Shown piece by piece: positions 1-12,251 of a DNA stretch of 64,000 bases; within the stretch, counting starts at the first letter, position 1; each line of letters starts with the position of its first letter. The translations under genes were made by a program, and so were the position numbers. The DNA lies in NCBI GenBank assembly GCA_035048485.1, contig CM068587.1, forward strand, positions 43,399,842 through 43,463,841, written 5' to 3'. The notes under the pieces are model-generated. The model saw nothing but the letters and a program-made list of their open reading frames with translations. It was not told the DNA's origin and did no database searches. The stretch comes from Pteria penguin. Its lineage: Eukaryota; Mollusca; Bivalvia; Pterioida; Pteriidae.

Positions 1-27
1 TAAGCCTATATAAGAAATGTCTACTCC

Positions 28-691
28 AGCCGGGTTTCCAAGAAGCATATTTTTTCGGTGCCGAAAATTTCGGCACCACTGTGCCTAATATTTCCGCGCT
101 GAAAAAGTGTTTCCATGAAGCAGAAATGACACCTAAAACTTCCAAAAATACGCTGCAGACTATTAACAAACGCGCGTTTATGATCACAAAATGGCACTGT
201 CAAAATTAAAACAAAATTAAAATCTGCATGTTTTGATTGCACTTCTGGAAGAAAATGGTGTTGAAGATATGGTGCTTGCTCTTGCATTAAAGTAAAAGTT
301 GTTTCTGGACTAACGAAGACATTGTTTTTGAATCAACAATATTATAAGAAGAAAGAAGAAGCATGGTGCCTTTTACCATCTTGTGAAGCATCTTAAGCTA
401 CGGAAAACTTCATGTTTGCCTTTTTGTAACATGTGCTCCATTATATTTGTGGGTCAACTACGTAACAATTTCAGTTAATTTAGAACGTCATTTTCAGCGC
501 GGAAAATGAAAAAAAGTTCACTCTCTGGGCGGATTTTTCCGCCAAGTATAATTTTAGTGCACAAAAATTTGTTGATGTGAAAAGGAACGTTAAAATAGAC
601 TGAGGCGGATTATTTTTGTTCGGTGCGTGCTCAGCGCCGAATAATTACGCGCCGAAAACGCGTCATATTTCCGCTTCATTGAAACCCGGCT
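28..691. mobile_element. candidate TIR element (MITE-like), ~660 bp
   Basis: The stretch is bounded by 19-bp inverted ends, AGCCGGGTTTCCAAGAAGC at 28-46 and its inverse with two mismatches at 673-691. Just inside the left end is a near-perfect palindrome at 57-77 (GGTGCCGAAA/TTTCGGCACC). The interior is rich in GCGCCGAAAA-like words on both strands and has no convincing ORF. I could not find a flanking target-site duplication, so the transposon reading is an inference. Confidence 0.35.
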
Positions 692-1635
692 TAAATCTGT
701 CCCGGGGAGTAATACTGTCATTCTTAATTTTGAATAATCAAATTTTGTTGAAGTGACAGTAGTCATATTATTCTGGCCGGAATATTTTTGCATTATAAGT
801 TATGGAATATACAACAAGAAGCATAGTCCGAAAGATCTCACTAAAGACCTTTGACGGTTGTACGGACGACATATGTTAAGGTTTTGGTCAGAACGTAAAC
901 TTGTGAGTGTATGAAAACATGGATTTTTTCAGATTCTCAGAGCGATCGTGTTTCATCGCTGTTTATAATAATTAAAAACATGCAACCTGTATCTCGACCT
1001 GTATCTCAATAACATAATTGTTTATCTACCTGATTCATAATTTTACAAGAAACTCACATTTTGTGTACGACACTCCGTATGTAACGTTTTTAACAGTATA
1101 TCAATTTCGTTGTATTCTATATGATTTAGCTGCATATGAATCTTACGAAGCGCATCTTGGAAAAGTGACATGCATAGATAATTAAAAATACTTAAAAATG
1201 CTACTTTATTGAAACATAAATCGCAAGTTCATTTTACCACTATTAAATTGTAACAAGAAGCGATAGGACCCATGCTAAATTCTCATGCGAGTTTCAGCTC
1301 TGACTAAAATCCACCACCGGTCGTTCAAATGGCTGTCAAATTGGGGTATTTGGTCAGATTTTGACTACAAGAAGCATAGGTAGAAATCTTGGAACATACA
1401 TATAGTACAAAAATATTTTGATGACCTGCAATAACTGTATTGATATAACTGTTAAGATACTAAATAGGTTGTTAATCACTGGATTTATTTTCCGTCGTAT
1501 ATATCTACTCGTGTCTGGAATGAGGAGGAATGAAAAGAAAGACAGAAACTTAGGTTTACCGACCGTTCTGAATTCTGATAATGATTTTGTTTAAGTGTGA
1601 CCTTGTTCTACATGTTGCGTTATTTCATATTTTAG
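692..1635 (+). other. presumed intron upstream of the first visible STPG exon
   Basis: Nothing convincing is seen here. It should be intron of the STPG gene, because the exon at 1636 opens with a splice acceptor in phase 0 and no matching upstream donor is recognisable. An open stretch near 1303-1375 was considered and rejected on phase. Confidence 0.4.
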
Positions 1636-1709
1636 GATATTAGTATAAGCCCTACTGCGTATGGTATTGAGAATTACCTTTCTCTGACGTCAGATAAACA
1701 AGCATCCAA
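1636..1709 (+). CDS. STPG/SHIPPO-repeat protein, internal exon (first one visible)
   Basis: First visible coding exon of a sperm-tail PG-rich repeat protein, a family found in axonemes and sperm tails. A T-rich acceptor ending TTTTAG precedes it and a consensus donor GTAAGT starts at 1710. It reads 24 codons (ISPTAYGIENYLSLTSDK is the core) plus two bases, AA, which combine with the first base of the exon at 5106 to give Lys. The P-x-A-Y-G pattern looks like a degenerate SHIPPO repeat whose PGPG signature has drifted. Splicing the four exons in order keeps one frame for 117 residues to a natural stop at 12127, which is strong evidence that all four are real. The N-terminus lies upstream and outside the window. 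Confidence 0.65.
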
Positions 1710-3800
1710 GTAAGTAAACTCTATACAGAAAAGAACTCTACTAGGAATCGAAGAAATCATATCACTCAAACAAGGGGAAACAACTACATGCACATAACTG
1801 TATCTCATGAGATGATATTATAGCAATATGTCTTTACACGCATACCACATACTGCAGTAAATTTGTATCAAAAGGAAAAAGAGTTTCAATACAATATAAG
1901 ATTATGCAAATAGCTTTCTGGTTTTTATATACAAATGTACGTCAAGAACATATCTTTTTTGTCTCCGTTAACTGGAAACATTTCAGTGATGAATGATCTC
2001 CCTTTAGAAGTTCATCGAGTTAGCTGAACCAATTGAAAATCTTACCTTTTAAAAAACATTTAAAAAGAATGCCACCCAAAATATCTCCCTATGTACCGGT
2101 ACATGTATATAACAAGGTTTTTAAGAGATTAAATAGAAGATAATTCAAGTTCCCTTTATAAATCTCTATAATTAATAGAATTTCTATAGTGGTACAGGAC
2201 AGCAATGAAATTTTCCTCTTACGGTAAATATTAATATAAAATAGGGTTGGCAAGTCATGCGCGGACGTGGACTCCACTTCATGGTTCTTCATAGAGTCAA
2301 TCAAATTAATTGTTATCGGGCGGAAAAAAGTTGCTAGTAACATTTTATTTGAAAGAGTTTCATCGTGATCTTTAACTCATTAAGTGATCAGATGTCAAGT
2401 TGTGTGGAAACTCTAATTTAACAAGCATGAATCACATTTACTATTCTTAAACTTTCTTGAAATAAATATTGGTAAATCATCATACAAAGAAGTATATCTA
2501 CTTTGAAGTTTTGTTAATCTTATCTAAACGTTGACGCGTTTCATTAGTCGTTTCCATGAAATTATATGTCTAAGCATCCGTAGGCATTGTCTTATGACCC
2601 GTACGTATATAAAGCATTTGATTTAAAGGATTTTCGTATTTACATGTAAATGGGGCCTGAGGCCTCATATCGGGCAAACTACATTTTGCTGGAATTTTCA
2701 TTATGACGTTAATGCTGGGATTGTTAGGTCACAAAAGAATAACGCAACTTGAGATGAAATTACTCTAAATACATTCCACTTGTGGGTGCTGAATTTGAAA
2801 ACGTAGGGGCACAAATAATAAACACGATCATAAACAACGCATCTAACACCTTATAATCCTTTGATAATGCATTACTCCGCTATCCCTACTTTTGATTTGC
2901 CACTACCTTCTACTTGCACCTGCATGTAATTATTTATCAAAACATATCTAACTCAAACCTAACAGGTGTTAATACGAGCCAGACTCAGGTGAGTTAGCGA
3001 TTGGTCCATCGGCTGTTCATCAGTTAACCTTAATATTTTCAAACCATGAGGTGATATTAATGGAATTTTCGTAGGATTTTTATGTATTCAATGTTCAATA
3101 CCAGTGTATTTTTTCCGGGTTTTTTTGTTTGTTTGTTTGGGGTTTTTTTTCTTATTTTTTCCTTTTTTTTTTTTTGTTTGTTTGGGGGTTTTTTTTGTTC
3201 AAAATCCTGTAAGTGGTGGACCCCAGTGCTGAGCGACAAAAGCCACAAGGTATTCCTTTGAGTGTGGCAAACTTCTTCTGCCTGACTGCATCGATCTACA
3301 AATTGAATGCACCGTAACGATCTGAAGGGTTGTTGCTTTGGTTCCATTCCGAAATTAAATTTGTTAAACGTTTCGATCTTTTTTTTTTCTTTATTTTCTC
3401 TCTCTCCAGATTTTCATGACATTTCATTGATTTTCTCATTGTACATTGTTCATAATGCACACTTTTTATGTATTTTATAAGTTTTTAAAGAAATAAATTT
3501 AGTTTTGATGAATTTGAATGCAAAAACAATTGTTTTGGCATTTCAGATTACTCTTTGATAGACCCTACTTCTGAAGAAATAATCAAAATAATCAAAGATT
3601 TTAATGAAACTTGGCATGAATGACGTTCTGGGGTTTTTTTTACCTGGATTCATTTAGGTGTTGGTCATTAAGTGTGGCAATTAAGGGGTTTTTTTTGGGG
3701 GGGGGGGTTGATTCGTACGCGGAATTCCTGACAAAGGTTACTTTCATGAGAGAAAATTTTGATAGTTGAGCGATAGAAGCTGAATTTGATCTCTTGCATT

Positions 3801-3802
3801 GT

Positions 3803-3863
<61 letters not shown>
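3801..3863. repeat. (GT)n(GA)n compound microsatellite
   Basis: About 13 GT dinucleotides run directly into about 18 GA dinucleotides with no interruption. The overlapping open frame on the other strand is only a product of this simple sequence. Confidence 0.95.
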
Positions 3864-3864
<1 letters not shown>

Positions 3865-4765
3865 AAAAACTATGTAAAGCTCACTCTTTTTGTGAATTAT
3901 TTTGTTTTTATTATGATTTGTAAATGTTATGCATTGTCGGAAACCCGCGCTTCTGAAGCGCATCCGGCCATGGTTTTCCGACGATGAATCTTATGTTTTA
4001 TTTGTAAATCTTATCATGTTTTATCATTATCATGATGCGTGTTTCATTGTGCCAGATTATCATAATCATATAATTTATTTGACATACATTTTTCGGAATT
4101 AGGAATTTGACAATATGAAAAGAAAGTATTATTATATTCAACCTAATACATGGTTGGTAAGTTGCAAGAAATTTATTGAATGTTTAAATAGCAACGAAAC
4201 AAGTTCCATATTATCACATGTAACTTTCATGCAAGGATATCTTTTTAGTCTCATATATAGATATGGTTATGTTTATATGAATCACAAATACATAGTATTA
4301 TATTAGCACATTGACATCTTTATGAACACGTTAGCTGTAAATTTTGATAAATCTTATGATCCCGAAGAATCAGAATAATTGAGCAAGGGACGTTTTCTAT
4401 TGGATCTTTTCATGTTAAAAATTCAAACATAAAAGACTCATTTCTGACACATGTGTTATATTTAAACATTTAGATAATAATATAATATGCTAAATGTACT
4501 TACTGTTGTAAATTACAACTAGTATTAGCATAAATTACTTAAATGGTATTTAACCATGTGGCTATAAATGGTATAGCTTTGTTGAAAAATATATATGAAT
4601 AAATATATATGAATAGTGTAATTTGCATCAAATAATGTCTGAATTATATTCTTGATTAACATAGAACTGTCCTCCTTCACATCGGTAACTCTAGATACCT
4701 TCAATGTTACTTTGTCATGATTGTCATTTAAATTATAATGTACACATAGTCATTGCTATGCCATG

Positions 4766-4865
<100 letters not shown>

Positions 4866-5105
4866 TAACATAATGTTACACATATGGACAATAACCATTA
4901 CATGTTAATGTGTCACGCCAATAAAGAATTTGAATTAGAATTTTTTAAACGGATTGTTTCAGAAAAATTTTAAATGACGTTTTAAACTTTTAGTGTACTA
5001 CACGTGCATGTATTTTAGACTCGGTAATAGTACATGTACATTTTTAAATTACATACTGCTGATAGAATTTAATCATAACACACTGGTATGATTCTCTTTG
5101 TACAG

Positions 5106-5160
5106 GCATTCTATGTTTAGATCACAAGCAAAGCGCTTCCCAACTAAACCTTTTCGCCCG
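5106..5160 (+). CDS. STPG/SHIPPO-repeat protein, internal exon
   Basis: A 55-bp exon between an acceptor ending TACAG and a consensus donor GTAAGT at 5161. After the split codon it reads HSMFRSQAKRFPTKPFRP. The F-x-S-Q-A-K-R-F-P block just ahead of a PGPG repeat is how I remember STPG1 (MAPO2), and F-R-S-x(2)-[KA]-R-F blocks are typical between SHIPPO repeats. It ends in phase 0 and joins the exon at 8613. The assignment to STPG1 rather than another STPG family member is from memory and unverified. Confidence 0.7.
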
Positions 5161-6426
5161 GTAAGTAGTTTGTAGAGCTTCTAAACGTTTTATATCAAGG
5201 AGAGCAGAAGTGTCATTTCCAACCCTCAATTTTATTAAGAATGATCACATTGCTGTTTACCAGTGTCTGTATATTATCATTTTATATTATTATATATAGT
5301 TTATTGTATATTATGCAAACAGTACACATTCAGAAAAAGCGCCTTTCAATAGCACACTGGTCATTCTAAACAGGTACTATTCATTTTAAATAGTAAAGGG
5401 TGAAATAACATTTGACACCTTCTGTACAGAAGGTTACGTACTTTGACTTCTCCATATATAAATATATATATGGAATTTACACGATTTGACTCTTTCTACT
5501 GGGTATATGTGACGGGTGTTGCTAGCAAGCAGGAGATGCTCACTCCATCATAGGAGTTCACATATGATCTTCAAGTAGACATTTTTGTTATATTCTACTT
5601 GGTTTTCATTTTCACTTATGGTTTGGATTTATCCATCATCTTTATATGTTACATATCAACTGAAAGTCATCGGGAAATATGTTAGATGAGGTTATGTTTA
5701 ATTTATTTTCAGTCAAACTGACAGTTTAGATATGTAGGATGATTAAACCAAATAAAAGTTAAAGGGACCTCTTCCATGACTGGAAAATTATAGCATGAAA
5801 AATATAAATAATGACAATATCTTATTTTTCCTGTACTGCATAAATTATAAACTTTGTGCTAACTGCAAAATTTAAAACTAAATATATTCGTATAATAAAG
5901 GTAATTGAGTCGAATTAAATTCGGTTGGTTTCAGTTCTCGAAATTAGGCCATGCTCTGCCCATAATCATGCAAAACAACAACAATGGTTCACATGGAGGA
6001 ATACGAGCACGGAAAAAAGCAAAAGTGCGGTAGAAAAAAATATATATACACAGACTCCGAAGCCAAAAAAAAAAAAAGAAAGAAAAGTGGAACAAATGTT
6101 AGAATCGGATAAAGCTCGAAGCTCATTGTCACGTGATTTCCTCTGACCATCCTTATCAATATTTAGAGTTGGCGTGGTTATATCGCAAATTTAAAACGGG
6201 CATATCTCGTCAACGACTTCACCTTTGGTAACAATACTTTTTACAGATCTAAGATAATGTACCGACAATCGATTTCTGTCTTTTTTACATACTTTTCCTG
6301 ACTCCAATCGGACCATGTCCCTTTAAATAATGTAGGTGAGCGATGCCACTCCTTATCAAAACGTGTATACATTTCTAAGCAATTATGTTTTAACTACATG
6401 AAAAGTGAGGAAATACTCAAGTTCGT
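5161..6426 (+). other. STPG intron, no gene seen
   Basis: A stretch at about 5505-5555 (GTGACGGGTGTTGC, then GCAAGCAGGAGATGC) resembles the sequence following the reverse-transcriptase relic near 24478-24515, so a worn retroelement 3' region may sit here. A lysine-rich frame at 5925-6146 is low complexity and not supported as coding. Confidence 0.35.
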
Positions 6427-6427
6427 C

Positions 6428-6473
<46 letters not shown>

Positions 6474-6612
6474 GTATAATAATAATAATAATAATGATAC
6501 TATAATCATAATAATATTACTTATTTTATTATTACTGCTATTCTTCTTCTTCTTCTTCTTCTTATTATTATTATTATTATTATTATTGTTATTATTATCA
6601 TTATTATTATCA
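6427..6612. repeat. trinucleotide microsatellite cluster (ATA)n / (CTT)n / (ATT)n
   Basis: Long ATA/AAT runs give way to (TTC)n and then (ATT)n. The A-rich and T-rich halves are inverted relative to one another, so the region can fold back on itself. Confidence 0.9.
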
Positions 6613-6960
6613 ATCTTAATGAAACTTTACAGGAATGATCTACTCTAAATACTCAAAATGGTGTTGCGTAATTCAAGATAGTCACCATGGCAGCTATTTT
6701 GAAAATTTAAAAGTGGGGTTTTAGCTCGTCACGACGATAGAGCTAATGTAATATCCCCGAAGTCGTTGTCATCAGCGTCTTTTGACCTCGTAACCTTTGA
6801 CTTATCTTTTTTCAAAACCTTTTTGAACCTGGCCTATAGATTTTTGTAACCTCAAGGGACAGGGATTTGATATTTTACATAAAGATTTCTAATGACCCGA
6901 GCTGTCTTTTATGATTATGACTTTTGACCTAGTGACCTGGACTTTGACCTATTTTTTTTA

Positions 6961-8150
6961 AAACAGGAGGCCCTAGTACGCCTACATCGCTCACCTGAGT
7001 ACTTAGATTAACAGTCATGCAGGAAGGAAGAATTATTTATTTTTGCATTACTGTGACTAAGTCAACACAAATGTTGAAAATATGTCAGAAAATATGCCAG
7101 AATAAAAAACAACAACAGTTTTTTGCACATTCATTCAGATGATTTTGATTTTAAGCATTTGCTCTGTCTGTGCAAGATGTGATTCAGAGCAACAAGTTTG
7201 TCATTTTCTTTAGGTGGGGCCTTTTGTTGACTGATTTCAAGTCTGGGTCATGAACAACAATTGTTTCAAATATTGTCCAGATCCAACTTAAAATGGCCTT
7301 ATTTCATATGCTGAGTGTTGAGAAACATCTAAAAACTTATTTAGATGTGTAAAGAAATGAAAAATTTTTTTTACTACAGCGGGATTTGAACCGCTACTCT
7401 CCATATTTTAATTGCCAAGTGGTATATGTACCATTGTGAGACCTATTTTTTAGACATGGTGGCACCATCTGTTGACCAATTTGGATGAAATGTAAGAATT
7501 GATAAAGGAGCTATAGTACTTCATGTATACCATGTTTCATTAAAATCTTTCATGTGGTATGACAGCAGAAGTTAAACATGTGAAGAATTGTTCCTATACA
7601 CCCTCATTTGGAAGTCTAAACAATTCATAAAAAACCAAAAATTGAGATATTGACAAAATTCTTTCACAGTAAAATTCCTTACCATGATTATGATCAAATT
7701 AGGCCAAAAGAACTCATCATTATCAATTAACTGAAAAACATGACACTTTTCTGAATTGAAATTACTAAGTCCAAAAAATGTCGAAAAAACGTCAAAAATT
7801 TGATTTCAGAATAGAACCAAAAATAACAACACTTCTTCACACATCCCTCTAGATAATTCCTATGCATTCGGTTTGTTTCTGTATGCCCTCGGTCTGAAGA
7901 AGTTGTTAAATGAGGGTACACTGTGTGACATACTTTTGCCTGTGGTGGCGCCACCTGTTGACGGATCTGAACGAAAAACAACAACACTTGTAGGGGACCA
8001 CGAGTACTTCATACATTCCAAGTTTCATTGAATTCTGTTCAGCGGTTCTGAAGAAGAAGTCGAAATGTGAAAAGTTAACGACAGACGGACGAGGGACGAC
8101 GGACTACGATTGATCGCAATAGCTCACTTGAACCTTCAGTTCATGTGAAA
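6961..8150. repeat. dispersed repeat family R1, copy 1 (~1.2 kb)
   Basis: The repeat opens with a GGCC...CCTACATCGCTCACCTGAGTAC motif and closes with a GACGGACG-rich stretch and AATAGCTCACTTGAACC. The same order of segments recurs at 35681-37664, and pieces recur at 45510-46300, 47510-47700, 49900-50500, 51101-51650, 60887-61400 and 63380-63587. Short frames inside it are frameshifted relative to other copies and are not genes. It is an old non-autonomous repeat of unknown class. Confidence 0.65.
7378..7395 (-). other. tRNA-like T-arm inside repeat R1
   Basis: Read on the minus strand this is AGCGGTTCAAATCCCGCT: a 5-bp stem AGCGG/CCGCT around TTCAAAT, as in a tRNA T-arm, with the pol III B-box GGTTCAAATCC. 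A possible D-arm (GGTA, loop, TACC) lies at 7421-7432. I could not form a 7-bp acceptor stem, so this is a SINE-like relic and not a tRNA gene. Equivalent sites in R1 copy 2 are at about 36100 and 36930, with decayed stems. Confidence 0.4.
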
Positions 8151-8385
8151 AAAAAAATCGAAAATGTGGATGAATAGGTTGGAAAAAGCGAGTCTGAGCC
8201 TGTTTCGAAAGTTGAATCGGGCAAAACCGCCCTTCTTTATAAGCCTTTGTGGCTTGGCGAAGAGAGGACATATACGATAGTTTTATAAAGGTTTTCATAG
8301 TTTTATACATATACATGTATGTAAATGATTATTATAATAATTGTTTTGTTTCCTCCTTATGGAGAAGAATATTTCTATGATCATT

Positions 8386-8482
8386 AAGAGAAAGAAAAAA
8401 GAGGAGTTACCGGCTCAGTTATGTGGCAGAAGTCATCATGGAGCTATACAATATATGAATATAAATAATATAATAGAACATT
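8386..8482 (-). mobile_element. 98-bp 3' end of a retroelement, 5'-truncated
   Basis: On the minus strand this matches the 3' end of the retroelement inserted at 20634-21419: GCTCCATGATGACTTCTGCC, then ACATAACTGAGCC and a pyrimidine-rich tail. Only the last ~98 bases are present, as expected of extreme 5' truncation during target-primed reverse transcription. Similar ATTA(A)GAGAA words flank it and may be a target duplication. It sits 130 bp upstream of an STPG exon. Confidence 0.55.
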
Positions 8483-8612
8483 AGAGAAGTCTAATTTCAG
8501 ATACATTTTGTACGTTAGTTTGTCATTCAAAGAAGAAGATTTCCATTGGGAGCTTATGCCATTTTTGACAGTGTACAAATATATGATAATACTAACGTTA
8601 TTGCATTTGTAG

Positions 8613-8720
8613 AGAGATGGACCTGGTCCTGGTAACTATGAGTATAATCCCGAAAAATCTCGCGTAGCAATATCCTCTAGCTTCAGATCTCGGACAGCTC
8701 GCTTTTCTACCTCACACACG
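8613..8720 (+). CDS. STPG/SHIPPO-repeat protein, exon with a PGPG repeat
   Basis: A 108-bp exon, exactly 36 codons in phase 0-0, between an acceptor ending TTTGTAG and a consensus donor GTAAGT at 8721. It opens RDGPGPGNYEYNPEK, a clear SHIPPO signature (P-G-P-G-x-Y), and continues SSSFRSRTARF, the S-F-x-S-x(2)-x-R-F block that usually ends a repeat unit. With its neighbours it gives about one repeat per exon, the usual gene structure of this family. Known members bind along sperm-tail or ciliary microtubule structures; that role is inferred for this one. Confidence 0.8.
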
Positions 8721-10871
8721 GTAAGTTCATCAGGACATGTAGTCCAACTACGTATTCTGAGAAAGAAAAAGATAAATAGGAAAGTTTTGTACTAGTATTC
8801 CAAATTGATGTTATACATCAAAATAATCACTATAAGCAATGATGCAGGGCAAATAATCGAACTGATAAACTCTACAGTCCAAGAATAATTGGCTTTTTGG
8901 GGAAGGAACCGGGGGAGGGGCTGACAAGTAGTTTTAAGCAGTTTTAAGGCACAATGGATTTACCCAACACTTGGTAGGAAAAAATCAGCATGCCCCTAGC
9001 CCAAGAAGACTGCCACCCAAAAATTCATGTGTGAGTTAGGTCCCTTGAACTTCACCACATCTCTACCTAGATACATGAATAGATGTGAAACTTGACACGA
9101 AGGAAATATCCGACAACTACTGTTGGAGTTATGGCTCTTGGATTGAGATATTTTTCTTTTGAAAATATTGTACTAAGCAGTCGTAATGTTTTTTCTTTTT
9201 GTTTTGAATATACTTCACCTTATCATCACAATTTTCCAAGACCGATAAATGGATTAAAATCAAACTTGGCACAAAAGATACGCTTGAAAAAGGGGGTATT
9301 GCCCAAAATTCATGTAGAAGTTATGACCCTTGGACTTTCTTTTTCTTTTTTTTTTTTTATTTTGGTTGAATAAACTTCATTATTTTGTTAATCTTAGACT
9401 CTAATACTTCACATTAGAACGTCGAAATTATTATTCATGACACAATTGTTAATAGTAACCTAGACCTATGGTGATATCTCTATGGTCAGTGTCAACCTAT
9501 GAACAACTTCGTTGGTGTGGCGAGGTGCTTGTCTTTTTAGGACAGTTCTAATTAAATTTTAAGGAATTTTCATAAGATATCCCTATTTGTTTGTTATTAT
9601 TAATCTGCGATTGTAATTTTTTATCCAGAGGAAAGTAAGTATATCTTTATTGGAAAATTTAACACTTACTCATAGCTTCTAGCTGTCTACTCAAGTTATG
9701 CTCAGTATATACCAACATATATCTGTTGTTCCTTGCTGTATACACTAAATGGATTCTTAAGAACTCATTGTTAAGCAGTATATTTTAGTATACGGTTAAA
9801 AGATAATTTCAAATTATAAAAAAAAACAGTGACATTTTCTGTTTTCGTAGCCCTTCAAGACTATTTCTACATACTTTCAATGGAATAAGAAATAGGAATG
9901 AAACTTTTAGAAACGCGATACTAGTATGCAGCAACATTTATGCTCGGTCATACAATGGGGGTAAAATCATCGAGTTGGAAGAGGAGGAAATTTATTGTAT
10001 GGCCTGAAGTTTCTTGATACTTCATTTGCATACGTTAATACTTTTAAAATAGCCACATATATACTTATATCCGTAATGTATAGCGAATAATTTTATCTTC
10101 CCCAGAAACTTTCGGGGGAACATTAGTCATTGTTGTGTTTACGTGCATGTTTGTCCGTTCAAACTCGTATCTCCTAACCATTCATCAGAATTTGATCATG
10201 CTTCACACAAATGTCACTCGGAATATGAACGTTCGTTCAGAGGTCAGATCATTTTAAAAGGTAGAACTCACTCAGAAAATAGAATCCAAAAGAGGCTTAT
10301 ATTTTAATGAATTGTCTGCGGGAAATGATCTTTCTTTACACATGTTAATTTCTATAAGGGATATCAATCTAATACACTTTCGATATTTCCACTTTTCAAA
10401 TAGAGGAGAAACATCCAATTATAATTACATATAGATTGCCCGGGATATGGGCTTTAAGACAAAAATCTTTCAAGATCATTTTTGAGAGGATCCAAGGTCT
10501 CTCGGGAAATAGAACCTAAAGTACTAAAGGCGTATATTGGCAAATCTTCACCAGCGTATGTTCATACTCTTCATATTTAAAGATGCAAGCAATCCCAATA
10601 TCTTGTTTCCTAAAATGTTGACATAAGGGTTTCCTATCTGATGGATTTGTGTACAACAGTACTTGAAGTTGCATTAATGTCAGTGAAAATTACACTCACG
10701 AATTACATCTAAGGATTTACTGCATACAGAACCGATGAGTTTGTTGACCATACGAGATCCAAAACCCAAGTCACATCATGGGACCTGGATACGTTTCTGT
10801 GTTTCGTTGAAATAGATATATGCATGACAAGAACGATGTTCATGGAAAGGCGATGTCATGGCCTAACAGTT

Positions 10872-11055
10872 AAATCAGTGATAGCAACAACAATAGGAAG
10901 AAATCAATTGACTAGTCTTTGTCTAAGTTTATGAAATTAATGACTTCTCCCATAAAGTTAACTCGCGTTAAGTTTAATTCGGAATTTATTGTATTCGTCC
11001 TTATACAACTATTAATCAATAGATTTCTTCCTCTTGTTGTTGTTATCACTGATTT
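10872..11055. mobile_element. short foldback element, ~184 bp
   Basis: The left arm AAATCAGTGATAGCAACAAC is matched in inverse by GTTGTTGTTATCACTGATTT at the right end. The arms are about 40 bp with a few mismatches and enclose about 100 bp, the form of a very short MITE. No target duplication was recognised. Confidence 0.55.
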
Positions 11056-11736
11056 TGTTTGTTCTTATCCTTTTGCATACATAAGCGAGTCATTTGTGCA
11101 TTACAGACACTGAGTTACTTCTTATATCGTTATGTTGGATCAGATTATGGTCATTGAAATGAGTACCACATCGGAATGATTATACTCACAGGAAGCGAAA
11201 AGTTTAATGAGTTCTGTAGGCGAATTGACATAACATTAATGTTTTATTTGTTTACGAAATTGATTGTTCATAATTGATAAATGTACCTGAGAAATCATTG
11301 TAATCTATCCTGATCTAAAGCAAATACCTCCTACGTCGAAGTCACTGTTGATTTGAATTTGTTACCGATAAATGAATGATGTCCTTTTCTGAAGGAGTAG
11401 GTTATCATTTTTGTCTGAGGACGGAGTTGGTAATCAGCATACAGTCGACTTTCCTCGGTTGTTTCTTGTAGTGTACACCTTTGAGATTAAAGAATCATTA
11501 GTGTTTCTAGCAGTTTACATAGCATTAATCAGTCAGTCTACTTACAGTTACAATGTGTGTTGTACTAGCAGTATAGTTTGATATATAGTATAACAAAATC
11601 TTAAATTGTAAACATTTATAGATTTTAGATATTTAAATGAAATCATTAAACTACTAATGTCTACATAAGGAATGTATATCAACCAGTATTCAAATAATTT
11701 GAGAAAGTAACTCCACTTTCAGAAAAGCTTTACAGT

Positions 11737-11835
11737 ATGGCGCGTTGTCCGACCATCGTTTTCTTCGGCGTCTATTTTGTTGTTATGGTAACTTCTCCCA
11801 AAAGGGTTAGTTCTGATGACACAAAGGATCAATAA
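11737..11835 (+). CDS. possible 32-aa ORF with a signal-peptide-like start
   Basis: A free-standing ATG frame begins MARCPTIVFFGVYFVVMVTS and ends at TAA 11833-11835. A hydrophobic core after a basic residue followed by a polar tail looks like a secretory signal. It lies inside an STPG intron, has no visible partner exon, and could be chance. An internal GTAACT after codon 17 could act as a donor. It is listed because a first exon of a nested secreted-peptide gene would look like this. Confidence 0.12.
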   Translation: MARCPTIVFFGVYFVVMVTSPKRVSSDDTKDQ

Positions 11836-12012
11836 ATGAAATACTTGTATCTATAATTATGCTCTATTTGAAATGTTCAAAAGAATTTAGGGCTCCCGTC
11901 TTGAAGTAATCATCTTTTTTTTGGTCAAATTTCGTAATCAGACATTAATGCAACAAAAATAATACATTTTTGTTCTCTAGCTATAGACTACTTGCATTTC
12001 TCAATTTTTCAG

Positions 12013-12129
12013 AGGGTACCCGGACCTGGTACATACGAAAAAACATATCAGAATCCTCAACCGGAAACCATAGCCAAAATGGGTCGTCAACATGGACTCT
12101 TCTTCAGCAGCGCATTCCACACTATATGA
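12013..12129 (+). CDS. STPG/SHIPPO-repeat protein, terminal exon
   Basis: Last coding exon, 38 codons plus TGA. The acceptor ends CAATTTTTCAG and the exon starts in phase 0, matching the donor at 8721. It opens RVPGPGTYEKTYQNPQPE, a second clear P-G-P-G-x-Y SHIPPO repeat, and ends with FFSSAFHTI and a stop. The C-terminus falls just after the S-S-A-F block of the repeat, a natural end for the family. AATAAA occurs 123 bp downstream of the stop. It could also be an alternative last exon if longer isoforms use the STPG-like exon at 26077. Confidence 0.75.
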   Translation, partial: RVPGPGTYEKTYQNPQPETIAKMGRQHGLFFSSAFHTI

Positions 12130-12251
12130 CAGCTGTATGTGACACACAAACCCTTTGTAATTGTTAAAAAAATTGTTGAAAAGGTCAGACTTTATTATTT
12201 TAAAGGAAAGTCTACAACACTTTCTGCATGATATCATGACGTTGATGATAA

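Larger units (their letters stand above)
8721..12012 (+). other. STPG intron with old repeats
   Basis: It contains several dispersed mollusc-type repeats. One near 8990-9360 has repeated 'TTATG(G/A)CCCTTGGA'-like segments. Another at 10105-10260 begins CCCCAGAAACTTTCGGGGG. A small foldback and a tiny ORF are listed separately. No other exon with matching phase was seen. Confidence 0.45.

Noticed and set aside
1303..1376. Possible exon with a TTTCAG acceptor and GTAGAA donor
   Set aside because: It would end in phase 2, but the next STPG exon starts in phase 0, and the peptide has no SHIPPO pattern.
3057..3347. Lysine-rich 96-codon minus frame
   Set aside because: More than half of it comes from a T/TTTG simple tract.
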